5,805 nt of DNA from the NCBI GenBank assembly GCA_007129145.1, contig SKWC01000001.1, positions 1 to 5,805 on the forward strand, given 5' to 3'. The notes under the pieces are model-generated. The model saw only the letters and a list, made by a program, of their open reading frames with translations. It had not been told where the DNA came from and did not search any database. Positions 1 through 5,805 of this stretch are shown piece after piece. This stretch comes from Rubritepida sp. (GTDB taxonomy: Bacteria; Pseudomonadota; Alphaproteobacteria; Acetobacterales; Acetobacteraceae). Position numbers and translations under genes: made by a program. Each line of letters opens with the position of its first letter. Position 1 is the stretch's first letter.

Positions 1-2
1 AC

Positions 3-590
3 ACCGTGCTGTGTGTTTTTATTGTGGGGGTCGTGAACCGCATCATGGCCGAGGCGGGCGACTTCCTGGCGGTGGGCGGAGAGGCGCTGGAGATCGTGGA
101 CAACCGCATCCTGCGCGCCGTGGTGCAGGTGCCGCAGCATTCCCTGGCCGGGGTGCGCCCGGGCGGGGAGGCGCGCGTCAGCCTGGTGGGCCAGGCGCCG
201 GTCGCGGGCGTGATCCGCTTCGTCGCCCCGCTGGCCGAAGCCGCGACCCGCACCTTCCGCGTGGAGATCGAGCTGTCCAACCCCGATGGCGCGCTGCCCT
301 CGGGCGTCAGCGCCGAGGTGGTGATCCCCATCGAGACGGTGCGCGCGCACCGCATCTCGCCCGCCCTGATCGCGCTGGACGATGGCGGGCGGATCGGGGT
401 GCATGCGGTGGGCGATGACGGCGTGGTGCTGTTCCACCCCATCGCGCTCGTGCGCGCGCGCGCCGATGCCGTCTGGGTGGGCGGGCTGCCCGAACGCCTG
501 CGGCTGATCACGATCCGTCCCGGCTTCGTCACCGCCGGCCAGCGCGTCGAGGCGCGCGAGGCGCCGCAACAGGCCCCGGGCAGCGAATGA
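3..590 (+). CDS. RND efflux periplasmic adaptor subunit (membrane fusion protein), 3' part only
   Basis: This is the C-terminal part (195 visible residues) of a HlyD/AcrA-type adaptor, which bridges an RND permease to an outer-membrane channel in the periplasm. The 5' end, with signal peptide, first lipoyl half and helical hairpin, lies outside the window; the in-frame GTG at 6 is not a credible start. Numbering from that GTG, residues ~8-31 (GVVNRIMAEAGDFLAVGG onward) are the second half of the lipoyl/barrel-sandwich domain. Residues ~36-110 form the beta-barrel, including the family-typical ATRTFRVEIEL (~80-90) and NPDGALPSG (~92-100). Residues ~115-183 resemble the membrane-proximal domain. 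The stop TGA overlaps the permease ATG, so the two form one operon. Family membership is well supported; substrate is unknown. The residues before GVVN (CVFIV) do not match the usual APF-x-G and may be sequence error at the window edge. Confidence 0.9.
   Translation, partial: TVLCVFIVGVVNRIMAEAGDFLAVGGEALEIVDNRILRAVVQVPQHSLAGVRPGGEARVSLVGQAPVAGVIRFVAPLAEAATRTFRVEIELSNPDGALPSGVSAEVVIPIETVRAHRISPALIALDDGGRIGVHAVGDDGVVLFHPIALVRARADAVWVGGLPERLRLITIRPGFVTAGQRVEAREAPQQAPGSE
587..590 (+). other. ATGA stop/start overlap, adaptor to permease
   Basis: The adaptor TGA (588-590) and the permease ATG (587-589) share the tetranucleotide ATGA. The nearest purine-rich stretch (an AGG at 571-573) is weak and too far upstream, so permease translation probably depends on reinitiation by ribosomes finishing the adaptor. 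This supports a single transcript with linked expression of the two pump subunits. Confidence 0.9.
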
Positions 591-3500
591 GCGGCCTGAT
601 CGGCGCCGCCTTCGCCCGGCCGCGCACCGTGCTGCTGCTGCTGGCGCTGGCGCTGTTCGCCGGCGCGCTCTCCTACGCGCGCATCGCCAAGGAGGCCGCG
701 CCCGACATCGAGATCCCGATCTTCATGGTGCGCATCGCCTATCCGGGGATCTCGGCGCAGGACAGCGCGCGGCTGCTGGTGCGGCCGATGGAGCGCCAGC
801 TGCAGGGCATCCAGGGGCTGCGCCGCATGAGCGCGCAGTCGGGCCAGGGCTTCGCCAACATCACGCTGGAGTTCCGCGCCGGCGGCGACCACCAGCGCGC
901 CCTGACCGATGTGCGCGACCGGGTGGATCTGGCGCGAACCGAACTCCCCGCGGGGGCCGAGGCGCCGGTGGTGACCGAGATGGACCTCTCGCTGTTCCCG
1001 GTGGTCACGGTCACGCTGTCCGGCGCGGTGTCGGAGCGCGCGCTGCTCGACACCGCGCGGCGGCTGCGCGACGAGATCGAGGGCCTCCCGGGCGTGCGCG
1101 AGGTGGTGATCCAGGGCGACCGGCGCGAATTGCTGGAGATCCTGGTGGATCCGGTGGCGGTGGAATCCTACCGCCTCTCCTATGAGGAGGTCGCGCGCGC
1201 GGTCGAGCGCAACAACCGCATGATCGCCGCCGGCGCCTTCGACACGGGGGCGGGGCGCATCCCCGTCTCGATCCCCGGGCTGATCGAGGGGCCGCTCGAC
1301 GTGCTGTCCATGCCGGTGCGCGTGGCCGATGGCACGGTGGTGCGGCTGCAGGATGTGGCGGTGGTGCGCCAGACATTCACCGACCCCGAGGGCTTCGCCC
1401 GGGTGGATGGCGAACCCGCCCTGGCGCTGGAAGTGCGCCGCGCCTCGGGCGCCAATGTGATCGACACCGTGGCGGAGGTGCGCGCGGTGGTGGAACGCCA
1501 GCAGCTGGGCTGGCCGGGCGGCCTGAGCGCGCGCTTCCTGCAGGACCAGGCGGAGGACATCGCCACCCTGCTGGGCGACCTCGAGAGCAACGTCCTGGCG
1601 GCGGTGCTGCTGGTCATGCTGGTGATGGTGGTGACGCTGGGCACGCGGGCGGCGGTGCTGGTGGCGGTGGCCATCCCGGGCGCCTTCCTGACCGGCGTGC
1701 TGGCGCTCTACGCGCTGGGGCTGACGCTGAACATCGTGGTGCTGTTCACCCTGATCCTGGTGGTGGGGATGCTGGTGGACGGCGCCATCGTGGTGGTGGA
1801 ACTCGCCGCGCGGCTGCAGGCCGAGGGCACGCCGCGCGCCGAGGCGTTCCGGCGCGCCGCCGTGCGCATGGCCTGGCCGGTGGCGGCCTCGACCGCGACC
1901 ACGCTCGCGGTGTTCGTGCCGCTGCTGTTGTGGCCCGGGGTGGCGGGGCAGTTCATGCGCTTCATGCCCATCACGGTGCTGATCACGCTGAGCGTGGCGC
2001 TGCTGATGGCGCTGGTCTTCGTGCCGGTCCTGGGTGGCGTGCTGGGACGCGGCGGCGGGGCGCCACCGCCCGCCCCGTCCGCGCTGCCGCGCGGCTCGCG
2101 GCTGTATCGGCGCGGGTTGCTGGCCGCCATCCGCAACCCCTGGACCAGCCTCGCCGCCACCGTCACGCTGTTCGGCGGCGCGGCGCTCGCCTATGCCGAA
2201 TATGGCCGCGGCGTCACCTTCTTCCCGGCGGTCGAGCCCGAGTTCCTGCAGGTGCAGGTGGGCACGGCGGGCGACCTGTCGGTGGTCGAGGCCGACCGCC
2301 TGGTGCGGCTGGTCGAGGAGGCGATCGCCGGGCAGCCGGGCGTGGCCACCGCCTATGCGCGCACCATTGGCACCGTGCAGGCGCGCATGCAGGCCAATGT
2401 GCCCGCCGATGCCGTGGGCAGCATCCAGCTCGACCTGACCGACTGGCGTCTGCGCGCCCCCGCCTCGGCGCTGGTCGAGGAGATCCGCGCGCGCGCCGCC
2501 ACCATCCCGGGGCTCGACATCCAGCTGCGCGAGCAGGAGCGCGGGCCGGCCGCGGGGCAGCCGGTGCAGCTGCAGATCGCCGCGCGCGACGCGGCGCTGC
2601 TGGGCCCCGCGGTGGAGCGGGTGCGCGCCCTGATGGCGGCGCTGGGCGGGTTCAAGGATGTCTCCGACGACCGCCCGCCGCCCGGGGTGGAGGTGCGGCT
2701 CGGCATAGACCGCGAGGAGGCGGCGCGCTACGGCGCCGACATCGTTACCGTGGGCACGGCGGCGCAGCTGGTCACCAATGGCGTGCTGCTCGGGCGCTAC
2801 CGGCCCGATTTCACCGACCAGGAGGTGGAGCTGCGCCTGCGCTTCCCGCCCGAGGCGCGCACCGTGGGCAATCTGGCCGCCATGCGGGTAATGACGCCCC
2901 TCGGCCTCGTCCCGATCAGCAACTTCACCCGGCTTGAGGCAGCCCCGGCGACCGAGATCGTGCGCCGCGTGGACGGCCGGCCGGCCTTCACGGTCTCGGC
3001 CGATGTGGCCGAGGGGTTCGGCGCGAATGAGCGGATCGCCGCCCTGGCCGCGGCACTTCCCGCCGCCGGACTGCCGGCCGGGGTGGAGGTGAGCTTCCGC
3101 GGCGAGGCCGAGGATCTGGCCGAGGCCATGGCCTTCCTTCAGGCCGCCTTTTTCGCCGGGGTGGCGCTGATGTTCCTGATCCTGCTCACGCAGTTCAACA
3201 GCTTCTTCCAGGCGGCACTGGTGCTGAGCGCCATCATCTTCTCGACCGCGGGGGTGCTGCTGGGGCTGCTGGTGCGGCAGGAGGCCTTCGGCGTGGTGAT
3301 GAGCGGCATCGGCGTGGTCGCGCTGGCCGGCATCGTGGTGAACAACAACATCGTGCTGATCGATTCATACAACGAGCACCGCCGCGCCGGGCTGGGCCCG
3401 CGCGTGGCGGCGCTGCGCGCGGGCACCCAGCGCCTGCGCCCGGTGCTGCTGACGGCCGTGACCACCGTGATCGGCCTGCTGCCGATGGTGCTGGCGCTGA

Positions 3501-3694
3501 CGATAGACTTCACCGGGCGCGACCTCAGCTGGGGCGCGCCCTCCACGCAGTACTGGGTGCAGCTGGCCACCGCCATCGCGGGCGGGCTGACGGTGGCCAC
3601 CCCGGTCACGCTGCTGCTGACGCCCGCGCTGCTTGCCCAATGGGATCGCGGGCCCGGCGCGGGGCGCTATTCGCGCAGGAAGCGCCACTCATAG
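587..3694 (+). CDS. RND-family multidrug/solute efflux permease (AcrB-like, HAE1-type)
   Basis: This is a complete inner-membrane RND permease of 1035 aa (AcrB is 1049), expected to work as a proton-driven trimer exporting substrates through the upstream adaptor and a TolC-like channel not encoded here. The layout is classical: TM1 (~12-31), a first periplasmic porter loop (~32-333), TM2-TM6 (~334-486), a cytoplasmic linker rich in Pro/Gly/Arg (~487-515), TM7 (~520-538), a second periplasmic loop (~540-848) and TM8-TM12 (~850-1015). Recognisable motifs are AYPGISAQDSARLLVRPMER (51-70), GMLVDGAIVVVE (394-405, TM4), GIVVNNNIVLID (915-926, TM10) and RLRPVLLT (949-956, TM11). By alignment with AcrB, D398 matches D407, but G399 replaces D408 and N919 replaces K940. 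R949 and T956 match R971 and T978. The start ATG lies in the adaptor stop codon, and no good Shine-Dalgarno is visible, which suggests coupled translation. The basic tail (~1021-1035) is antisense to the convergent hydrolase. Substrate cannot be assigned. Confidence 0.96.
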   Translation: MSGLIGAAFARPRTVLLLLALALFAGALSYARIAKEAAPDIEIPIFMVRIAYPGISAQDSARLLVRPMERQLQGIQGLRRMSAQSGQGFANITLEFRAGGDHQRALTDVRDRVDLARTELPAGAEAPVVTEMDLSLFPVVTVTLSGAVSERALLDTARRLRDEIEGLPGVREVVIQGDRRELLEILVDPVAVESYRLSYEEVARAVERNNRMIAAGAFDTGAGRIPVSIPGLIEGPLDVLSMPVRVADGTVVRLQDVAVVRQTFTDPEGFARVDGEPALALEVRRASGANVIDTVAEVRAVVERQQLGWPGGLSARFLQDQAEDIATLLGDLESNVLAAVLLVMLVMVVTLGTRAAVLVAVAIPGAFLTGVLALYALGLTLNIVVLFTLILVVGMLVDGAIVVVELAARLQAEGTPRAEAFRRAAVRMAWPVAASTATTLAVFVPLLLWPGVAGQFMRFMPITVLITLSVALLMALVFVPVLGGVLGRGGGAPPPAPSALPRGSRLYRRGLLAAIRNPWTSLAATVTLFGGAALAYAEYGRGVTFFPAVEPEFLQVQVGTAGDLSVVEADRLVRLVEEAIAGQPGVATAYARTIGTVQARMQANVPADAVGSIQLDLTDWRLRAPASALVEEIRARAATIPGLDIQLREQERGPAAGQPVQLQIAARDAALLGPAVERVRALMAALGGFKDVSDDRPPPGVEVRLGIDREEAARYGADIVTVGTAAQLVTNGVLLGRYRPDFTDQEVELRLRFPPEARTVGNLAAMRVMTPLGLVPISNFTRLEAAPATEIVRRVDGRPAFTVSADVAEGFGANERIAALAAALPAAGLPAGVEVSFRGEAEDLAEAMAFLQAAFFAGVALMFLILLTQFNSFFQAALVLSAIIFSTAGVLLGLLVRQEAFGVVMSGIGVVALAGIVVNNNIVLIDSYNEHRRAGLGPRVAALRAGTQRLRPVLLTAVTTVIGLLPMVLALTIDFTGRDLSWGAPSTQYWVQLATAIAGGLTVATPVTLLLTPALLAQWDRGPGAGRYSRRKRHS
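3667..3694. other. Tail-to-tail coding overlap between permease and hydrolase
   Basis: The + strand permease stops at 3692-3694 (TAG) and the - strand hydrolase stops at 3669-3667 (TAG), so the last codons of both are read from the same 28 bp on opposite strands. There is no space for a conventional bidirectional terminator between them, and the two transcripts must overlap at their 3' ends. Confidence 0.9.
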
Positions 3695-4548
3695 CCGCCG
3701 CCCTTGCGGCGGACGCGCCCGGCCGCGGGGGTGGGGAAGTGGATGGGCAGCAGCAGGGTGTCGGTGCCGTCCGCCTGCTCGAAGATGCGCCGGCGCGAGG
3801 TCTCGGCCTCCCCTGCATCCCAGCAGAACACCGTGGACAAAGTCGGGTCGGTGCATTGCAGTTGGTGGTGCATCAGGTCGCCGGTGATGATCGCCTCCTG
3901 CCCGCCGCTCCTGATCGCGAGGCAGCAGTGGCAGGCGGTGTGGCCGGGCGTCAGGATCAGGCTGATGCAGTCGTCCAGGGTGAAGCCCTCGTCCACCAGC
4001 AGCGCCTGGCCGGCCTCGACGATGGGCAGGCAGTTCATTCGCCACACCCCGCCCTGGCCGCCGGGCTTCTCGATGCCGGCGCGGTCCAGTGCCTCCCAGG
4101 CGGCGTATTCGCCCTTGTGGAAGATGTATTTGGCGTTGGGGAAGGTGGGCACCCAGCGCCCGTCCACCAGCTTCGTGTTCCAGCCGCTGTGGTCGATGTG
4201 CAGATGGGTGCAGAAGACGTAGTCGATGTCCTCCGGCGTCAGCCCCTCGGCGGCGAGGTTGTCGCGCCAGGGCTGCTTGGGGAAGTCCATCGGCGCGGGA
4301 TAGCCCTTGTCCTCGCCGGTGCAGGTGTCCACCAGGATCACATGCTGGGGCGTGCGCACCACATAGCTGCGGTAGGTGATGTTCATCTTGCCCGAGGCGC
4401 GGTCGATCACCTCCGGCTCCAGCGTGGCCAGGTTCTCGGCCTGGGCCTCGGCGTCCCAGTTCAGGAAGAACTCGGCCGGGGTGCGCCAGGGGCCGGCGCG
4501 CTCCTCGACGCTGCTGATGCTGACCTGCCCGACCTGAAGCCGCTTCAT
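3667..4548 (-). CDS. Metallo-beta-lactamase-fold hydrolase (COG0491/lactonase-like), substrate unknown
   Basis: This 293-aa protein has a full metallo-beta-lactamase metal site: HLHIDH (115-120), H203 in PGHT, D224 in TGDLM and H270 in LPIHF. That set supports a binuclear, probably zinc, hydrolase like those in the lactonase/glyoxalase-II-like group. No signal peptide or membrane segment is seen, so it is likely cytoplasmic. Other family-like stretches are YRSYVVRTPQHVILVDTC (59-76) and GWNTKLVDGRWVPTFPNAKY (122-141). The ATG at 4548 was chosen because the conserved N-terminus (MKRLQVGQV) starts there, a GGGAG ribosome-binding site lies 8 nt upstream, and the ATG overlaps the rsmA TGA. The reading frame happens to stay open far into rsmA, but that extension is antisense-like, low-complexity noise. 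The 3' end overlaps the convergent permease by 28 nt. An acyl-homoserine lactonase role is possible, but nothing here fixes the substrate. Confidence 0.93.
   Translation of the reverse strand: MKRLQVGQVSISSVEERAGPWRTPAEFFLNWDAEAQAENLATLEPEVIDRASGKMNITYRSYVVRTPQHVILVDTCTGEDKGYPAPMDFPKQPWRDNLAAEGLTPEDIDYVFCTHLHIDHSGWNTKLVDGRWVPTFPNAKYIFHKGEYAAWEALDRAGIEKPGGQGGVWRMNCLPIVEAGQALLVDEGFTLDDCISLILTPGHTACHCCLAIRSGGQEAIITGDLMHHQLQCTDPTLSTVFCWDAGEAETSRRRIFEQADGTDTLLLPIHFPTPAAGRVRRKGGGYEWRFLRE
3695..3712 (+). other. Perfect GC hairpin just after the permease stop codon
   Basis: CCGCCGC (3695-3701) and GCGGCGG (3706-3712) are exact reverse complements around the 4-nt loop CCTT. The stem begins on the base after the permease TAG (3692-3694). 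No T-tract follows on the + strand, so it is not a standard intrinsic terminator; a pause site or 3'-end stabilising stem is possible. The same bases encode an Arg/Lys/Gly-rich stretch near the C-terminus of the minus-strand hydrolase, and the GC-rich codons there could create the stem by chance. Confidence 0.45.
4545..4548 (-). other. ATGA start/stop overlap, rsmA to metallo-hydrolase
   Basis: On the minus strand the hydrolase ATG (4548-4546) and the rsmA TGA (4547-4545) share ATGA. This is the same junction type as the adaptor/permease pair on the other strand. It indicates cotranscription and coupled translation of the hydrolase with rsmA. Confidence 0.92.
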
Positions 4549-5441
4549 GGCTGATTCTCCCGTTGCATTCCGCCAACATCCTGGCCCGCGGCGCCGTCCC
4601 GCGCCAGCCATGCGCGGGCGAGGGCGGCAAAGCCCACCACCGGGACCTCCTCGGCGCGGCGCTCGGGCGCGATGCCCGCCGCCGCCAGCAGCGCCTCGGC
4701 CTGCCCCAGCGATTTCAGGGCGCCACGCAGCATCTTGCGGCGCTGGCCGAAGGCGGCGGCGGTGACGCGCTCCATCGCGCGGAACAGCGCCGGGGCGGGC
4801 TGCTCGGGGCGCGGTGTGACGACAACCACGGCGGAGTGGACCTTGGGCGGCGGGCGGAAGGCGCCGGGCGGCAGGCGCAGCGCGATGGCGCAATCGGCCA
4901 CCCATTGCGCCAGCACCGCGAGCCGCCCGTAGTGCTCGGTGCCCGGCGCGGCGACGATGCGCAGCGCCACCTCCTCCTGGAACATCAGCGTCAGGCGCTC
5001 CCAGGCGGCGGCCTCGCGCAGCCAGCCCACCAGCAGCGGCGTGCCGACATTGTAGGGCAGGTTCGCCACCACCTGGCGGGGGGCGGGCAGGGCGCCGGCG
5101 CCGTCGAAGCGCCGCGCATCCTGGCGCAGCACGGTCAGGCGGCCGGGATGGGCGGCCTCGACATCGGCCAGCGCCGCGATGGCGCGCTCGTCCAGCTCGA
5201 CCGCGGTCAGATGCGCGATGGGTCGCGCCAGCAGCGCGCGCGTCAGCCCACCGGGGCCGGGGCCCACCTCCAGCACATGGCGGCCGGCCAGATCGCCGGG
5301 GATGGCCGCGATGCGCGCGCACACCACCTCGTCCAGCAGGAAATGCTGGCCGAGCGCCTTGCGGGCATCCAGCCCGTGCCGCCGCACCACCTCCGGCAGC
5401 GGAGGCAGGGCGGCGGGCGTGGGCTCAGCTGCGGGTGTCAA
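4545..5441 (-). CDS. rsmA: 16S rRNA (adenine(1518)-N(6)/adenine(1519)-N(6))-dimethyltransferase
   Basis: RsmA (KsgA) uses S-adenosylmethionine to dimethylate the two adjacent adenines in the 3'-terminal helix 45 of 16S rRNA, a late checkpoint in small-subunit assembly. With a TTG start at 5441 the protein is 298 aa. Visible motifs are the N-terminal LPPLPEVVRRHGLDARKALGQHFLLD (starts ~12), SAM motif I VLEVGPGPGGLT (56-67), the acidic AVELDE (80-85), the catalytic NLPYN (127-131), MFQEEVALR (153-161), FRPPPKVHSAVV (195-206) and FGQRRKMLRGAL in the C-terminal domain (231-242). All look intact. The TTG keeps the short leader usual before LPPL; it overlaps surA by 17 nt and has no clear Shine-Dalgarno. 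A GTG at 5390 would cut conserved residues, and an in-frame start at 5525 would lie deep in surA. The function is confident; the exact start is less so. Confidence 0.96.
   Translation of the reverse strand: MTPAAEPTPAALPPLPEVVRRHGLDARKALGQHFLLDEVVCARIAAIPGDLAGRHVLEVGPGPGGLTRALLARPIAHLTAVELDERAIAALADVEAAHPGRLTVLRQDARRFDGAGALPAPRQVVANLPYNVGTPLLVGWLREAAAWERLTLMFQEEVALRIVAAPGTEHYGRLAVLAQWVADCAIALRLPPGAFRPPPKVHSAVVVVTPRPEQPAPALFRAMERVTAAAFGQRRKMLRGALKSLGQAEALLAAAGIAPERRAEEVPVVGFAALARAWLARDGAAGQDVGGMQRENQP
4557..4561 (-). promoter_or_regulatory. Ribosome-binding site of the metallo-hydrolase
   Basis: On the minus strand this reads GGGAG, 8 nt before the ATG at 4548 and inside the last codons of rsmA. 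It supports the short 293-aa start over the long upstream open frame. Together with the ATGA overlap it allows both direct initiation and coupling to rsmA. Confidence 0.7.
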
Positions 5442-5805
5442 TGACGGCGCGGCGGCGCAATTCCCGCTGGAGCTGGCGCGAGACCACCTCGACGCGCTCG
5501 CGCAGGATGGTCTGGCGCGCCACATCGGCGGTGAACTGCTCCTCCTCCAGCCGCTCGCGCGAGCAGACCATGAGCAGCAGGATCCCGTCCCCGGAGATCA
5601 GCGGGTCGCTGAAGCGGCCGGGCGCCAGGCTGCCGAGAAGCTGGCGGAACTGCGCGGGCTCCACCGATTCGAGCGGCACCGGCCCCGGGTCCACCGGCCG
5701 GTCGGAGCTGCGCGGCAGCGCCGAGGCCGCCGCACAGCCGCGGGTCTGCGCCTGCAGCTGCTGGGCGCGGGCGAGGGTGGCGCGCTGCTGCTCGGTCGGC
5801 GCCTG
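5425..5805 (-). CDS. surA: SurA-type periplasmic chaperone / peptidyl-prolyl isomerase, C-terminal part
   Basis: The last 126 residues of a SurA-like protein are visible; the gene begins beyond the right edge. SurA escorts unfolded outer-membrane proteins through the periplasm. The visible part covers a parvulin-type domain: a helical segment (TEQQRATLARAQQLQAQTRG), then VPLESVEPAQFRQLLGSLAP, the turn GRFSDPLISGDGILLLMVCSRE, and a C-terminal helix (~85-120 of the visible part) rich in Glu, Arg and Gln. It ends in LRRRAVIDTRS, which resembles the LRR-x-A-x-ID-x-R ending of alphaproteobacterial SurA proteins. Its position directly upstream of rsmA on the same strand matches the known surA-(pdxA)-rsmA clusters. 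The in-frame GTG near 5694 is internal and not a start. Isomerase activity cannot be judged from this fragment. Confidence 0.85.
   Translation of the reverse strand, partial: QAPTEQQRATLARAQQLQAQTRGCAAASALPRSSDRPVDPGPVPLESVEPAQFRQLLGSLAPGRFSDPLISGDGILLLMVCSRERLEEEQFTADVARQTILRERVEVVSRQLQRELRRRAVIDTRS

Noticed and set aside
452..463. Alternating GC tract (possible Z-DNA or slippage site)
   Set aside because: It is only 12 nt, lies within coding sequence as Val/Arg/Ala codons, and is unremarkable at this GC content.
1930..2937. 335-codon + strand open frame inside the permease gene
   Set aside because: It is an out-of-frame shadow of the RND permease, rich in Ala/Arg/Gly, with no independent start signal or domain.
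3695..3712. Calling the hairpin a Rho-independent terminator
   Set aside because: No T-tract follows the stem on the + strand, and on the - strand it lies within the hydrolase coding sequence, so only a neutral hairpin was annotated.
3667..4548. Naming the hydrolase an AHL lactonase (aiiA)
   Set aside because: The metal-ligand motif is shared by many metallo-beta-lactamase-fold enzymes and no substrate-specific feature is visible.
3640..4554. 304-codon + strand open frame opposite the hydrolase
   Set aside because: It is a high-GC antisense shadow of a gene with a complete catalytic motif set. Its translation has no recognisable domain and it starts inside the permease.
3667..5322. Long minus-strand open frame suggesting a 551-aa fusion of an unknown domain to the metallo-hydrolase
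   Set aside because: The upstream 258 codons are rsmA read in another frame (Arg/Ala/Gly/Pro-rich, no domain). The ATG at 4548 with its ribosome-binding site and family-like N-terminus is the real start.
4563..5444. 293-codon + strand open frame opposite rsmA
   Set aside because: It mirrors rsmA codons and is Gln/Gly/Arg/Ala-rich with no motif, as expected from third-position GC bias.

Overview
The window is a very GC-rich, gene-dense bacterial stretch (clearly above 65% GC by eye, with strong G/C at third codon positions) and has no intergenic gap of any size. The protein families and the surA-rsmA neighbourhood point to an alphaproteobacterium, most likely Rhodospirillales/Acetobacteraceae-like. 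This placement is an inference from residue patterns, not from a search.

Left half, + strand (1-3694): a two-gene tripartite-efflux operon. The 3' part of a periplasmic adaptor (membrane fusion protein) overlaps by 4 nt (ATGA) a complete 1035-aa RND-family inner-membrane permease. No outer-membrane TolC-type gene is present, so the third component must lie elsewhere. The permease keeps only part of the classical AcrB proton-relay set: one Asp of the TM4 Asp pair is Gly, and the TM10 Lys is Asn.

Right half, - strand (5805 down to 3667): three tightly packed genes read leftwards. These are the 3' end of surA (periplasmic chaperone/peptidyl-prolyl isomerase), rsmA/ksgA (16S rRNA adenine dimethyltransferase, probably starting at a TTG inside surA), and a 293-aa metallo-beta-lactamase-fold hydrolase. 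The hydrolase ATG overlaps the rsmA stop codon (ATGA). All three look cotranscribed and translationally coupled. The surA-rsmA part is a familiar envelope-biogenesis/ribosome-maturation block, although the pdxA gene often found between them is absent. The hydrolase is an accessory passenger of unknown substrate.

The two transcription units converge and their coding sequences overlap tail-to-tail by 28 nt (3667-3694). A perfect 7-bp GC hairpin starts on the base after the permease stop codon. The first ~26 nt of the window are compositionally and evolutionarily odd and may be a contig-end artefact. No RNA gene, mobile element, CRISPR array or clear promoter was seen. Overall this is an ordinary chromosomal region with a few details worth checking, and I did not find an evident new system.
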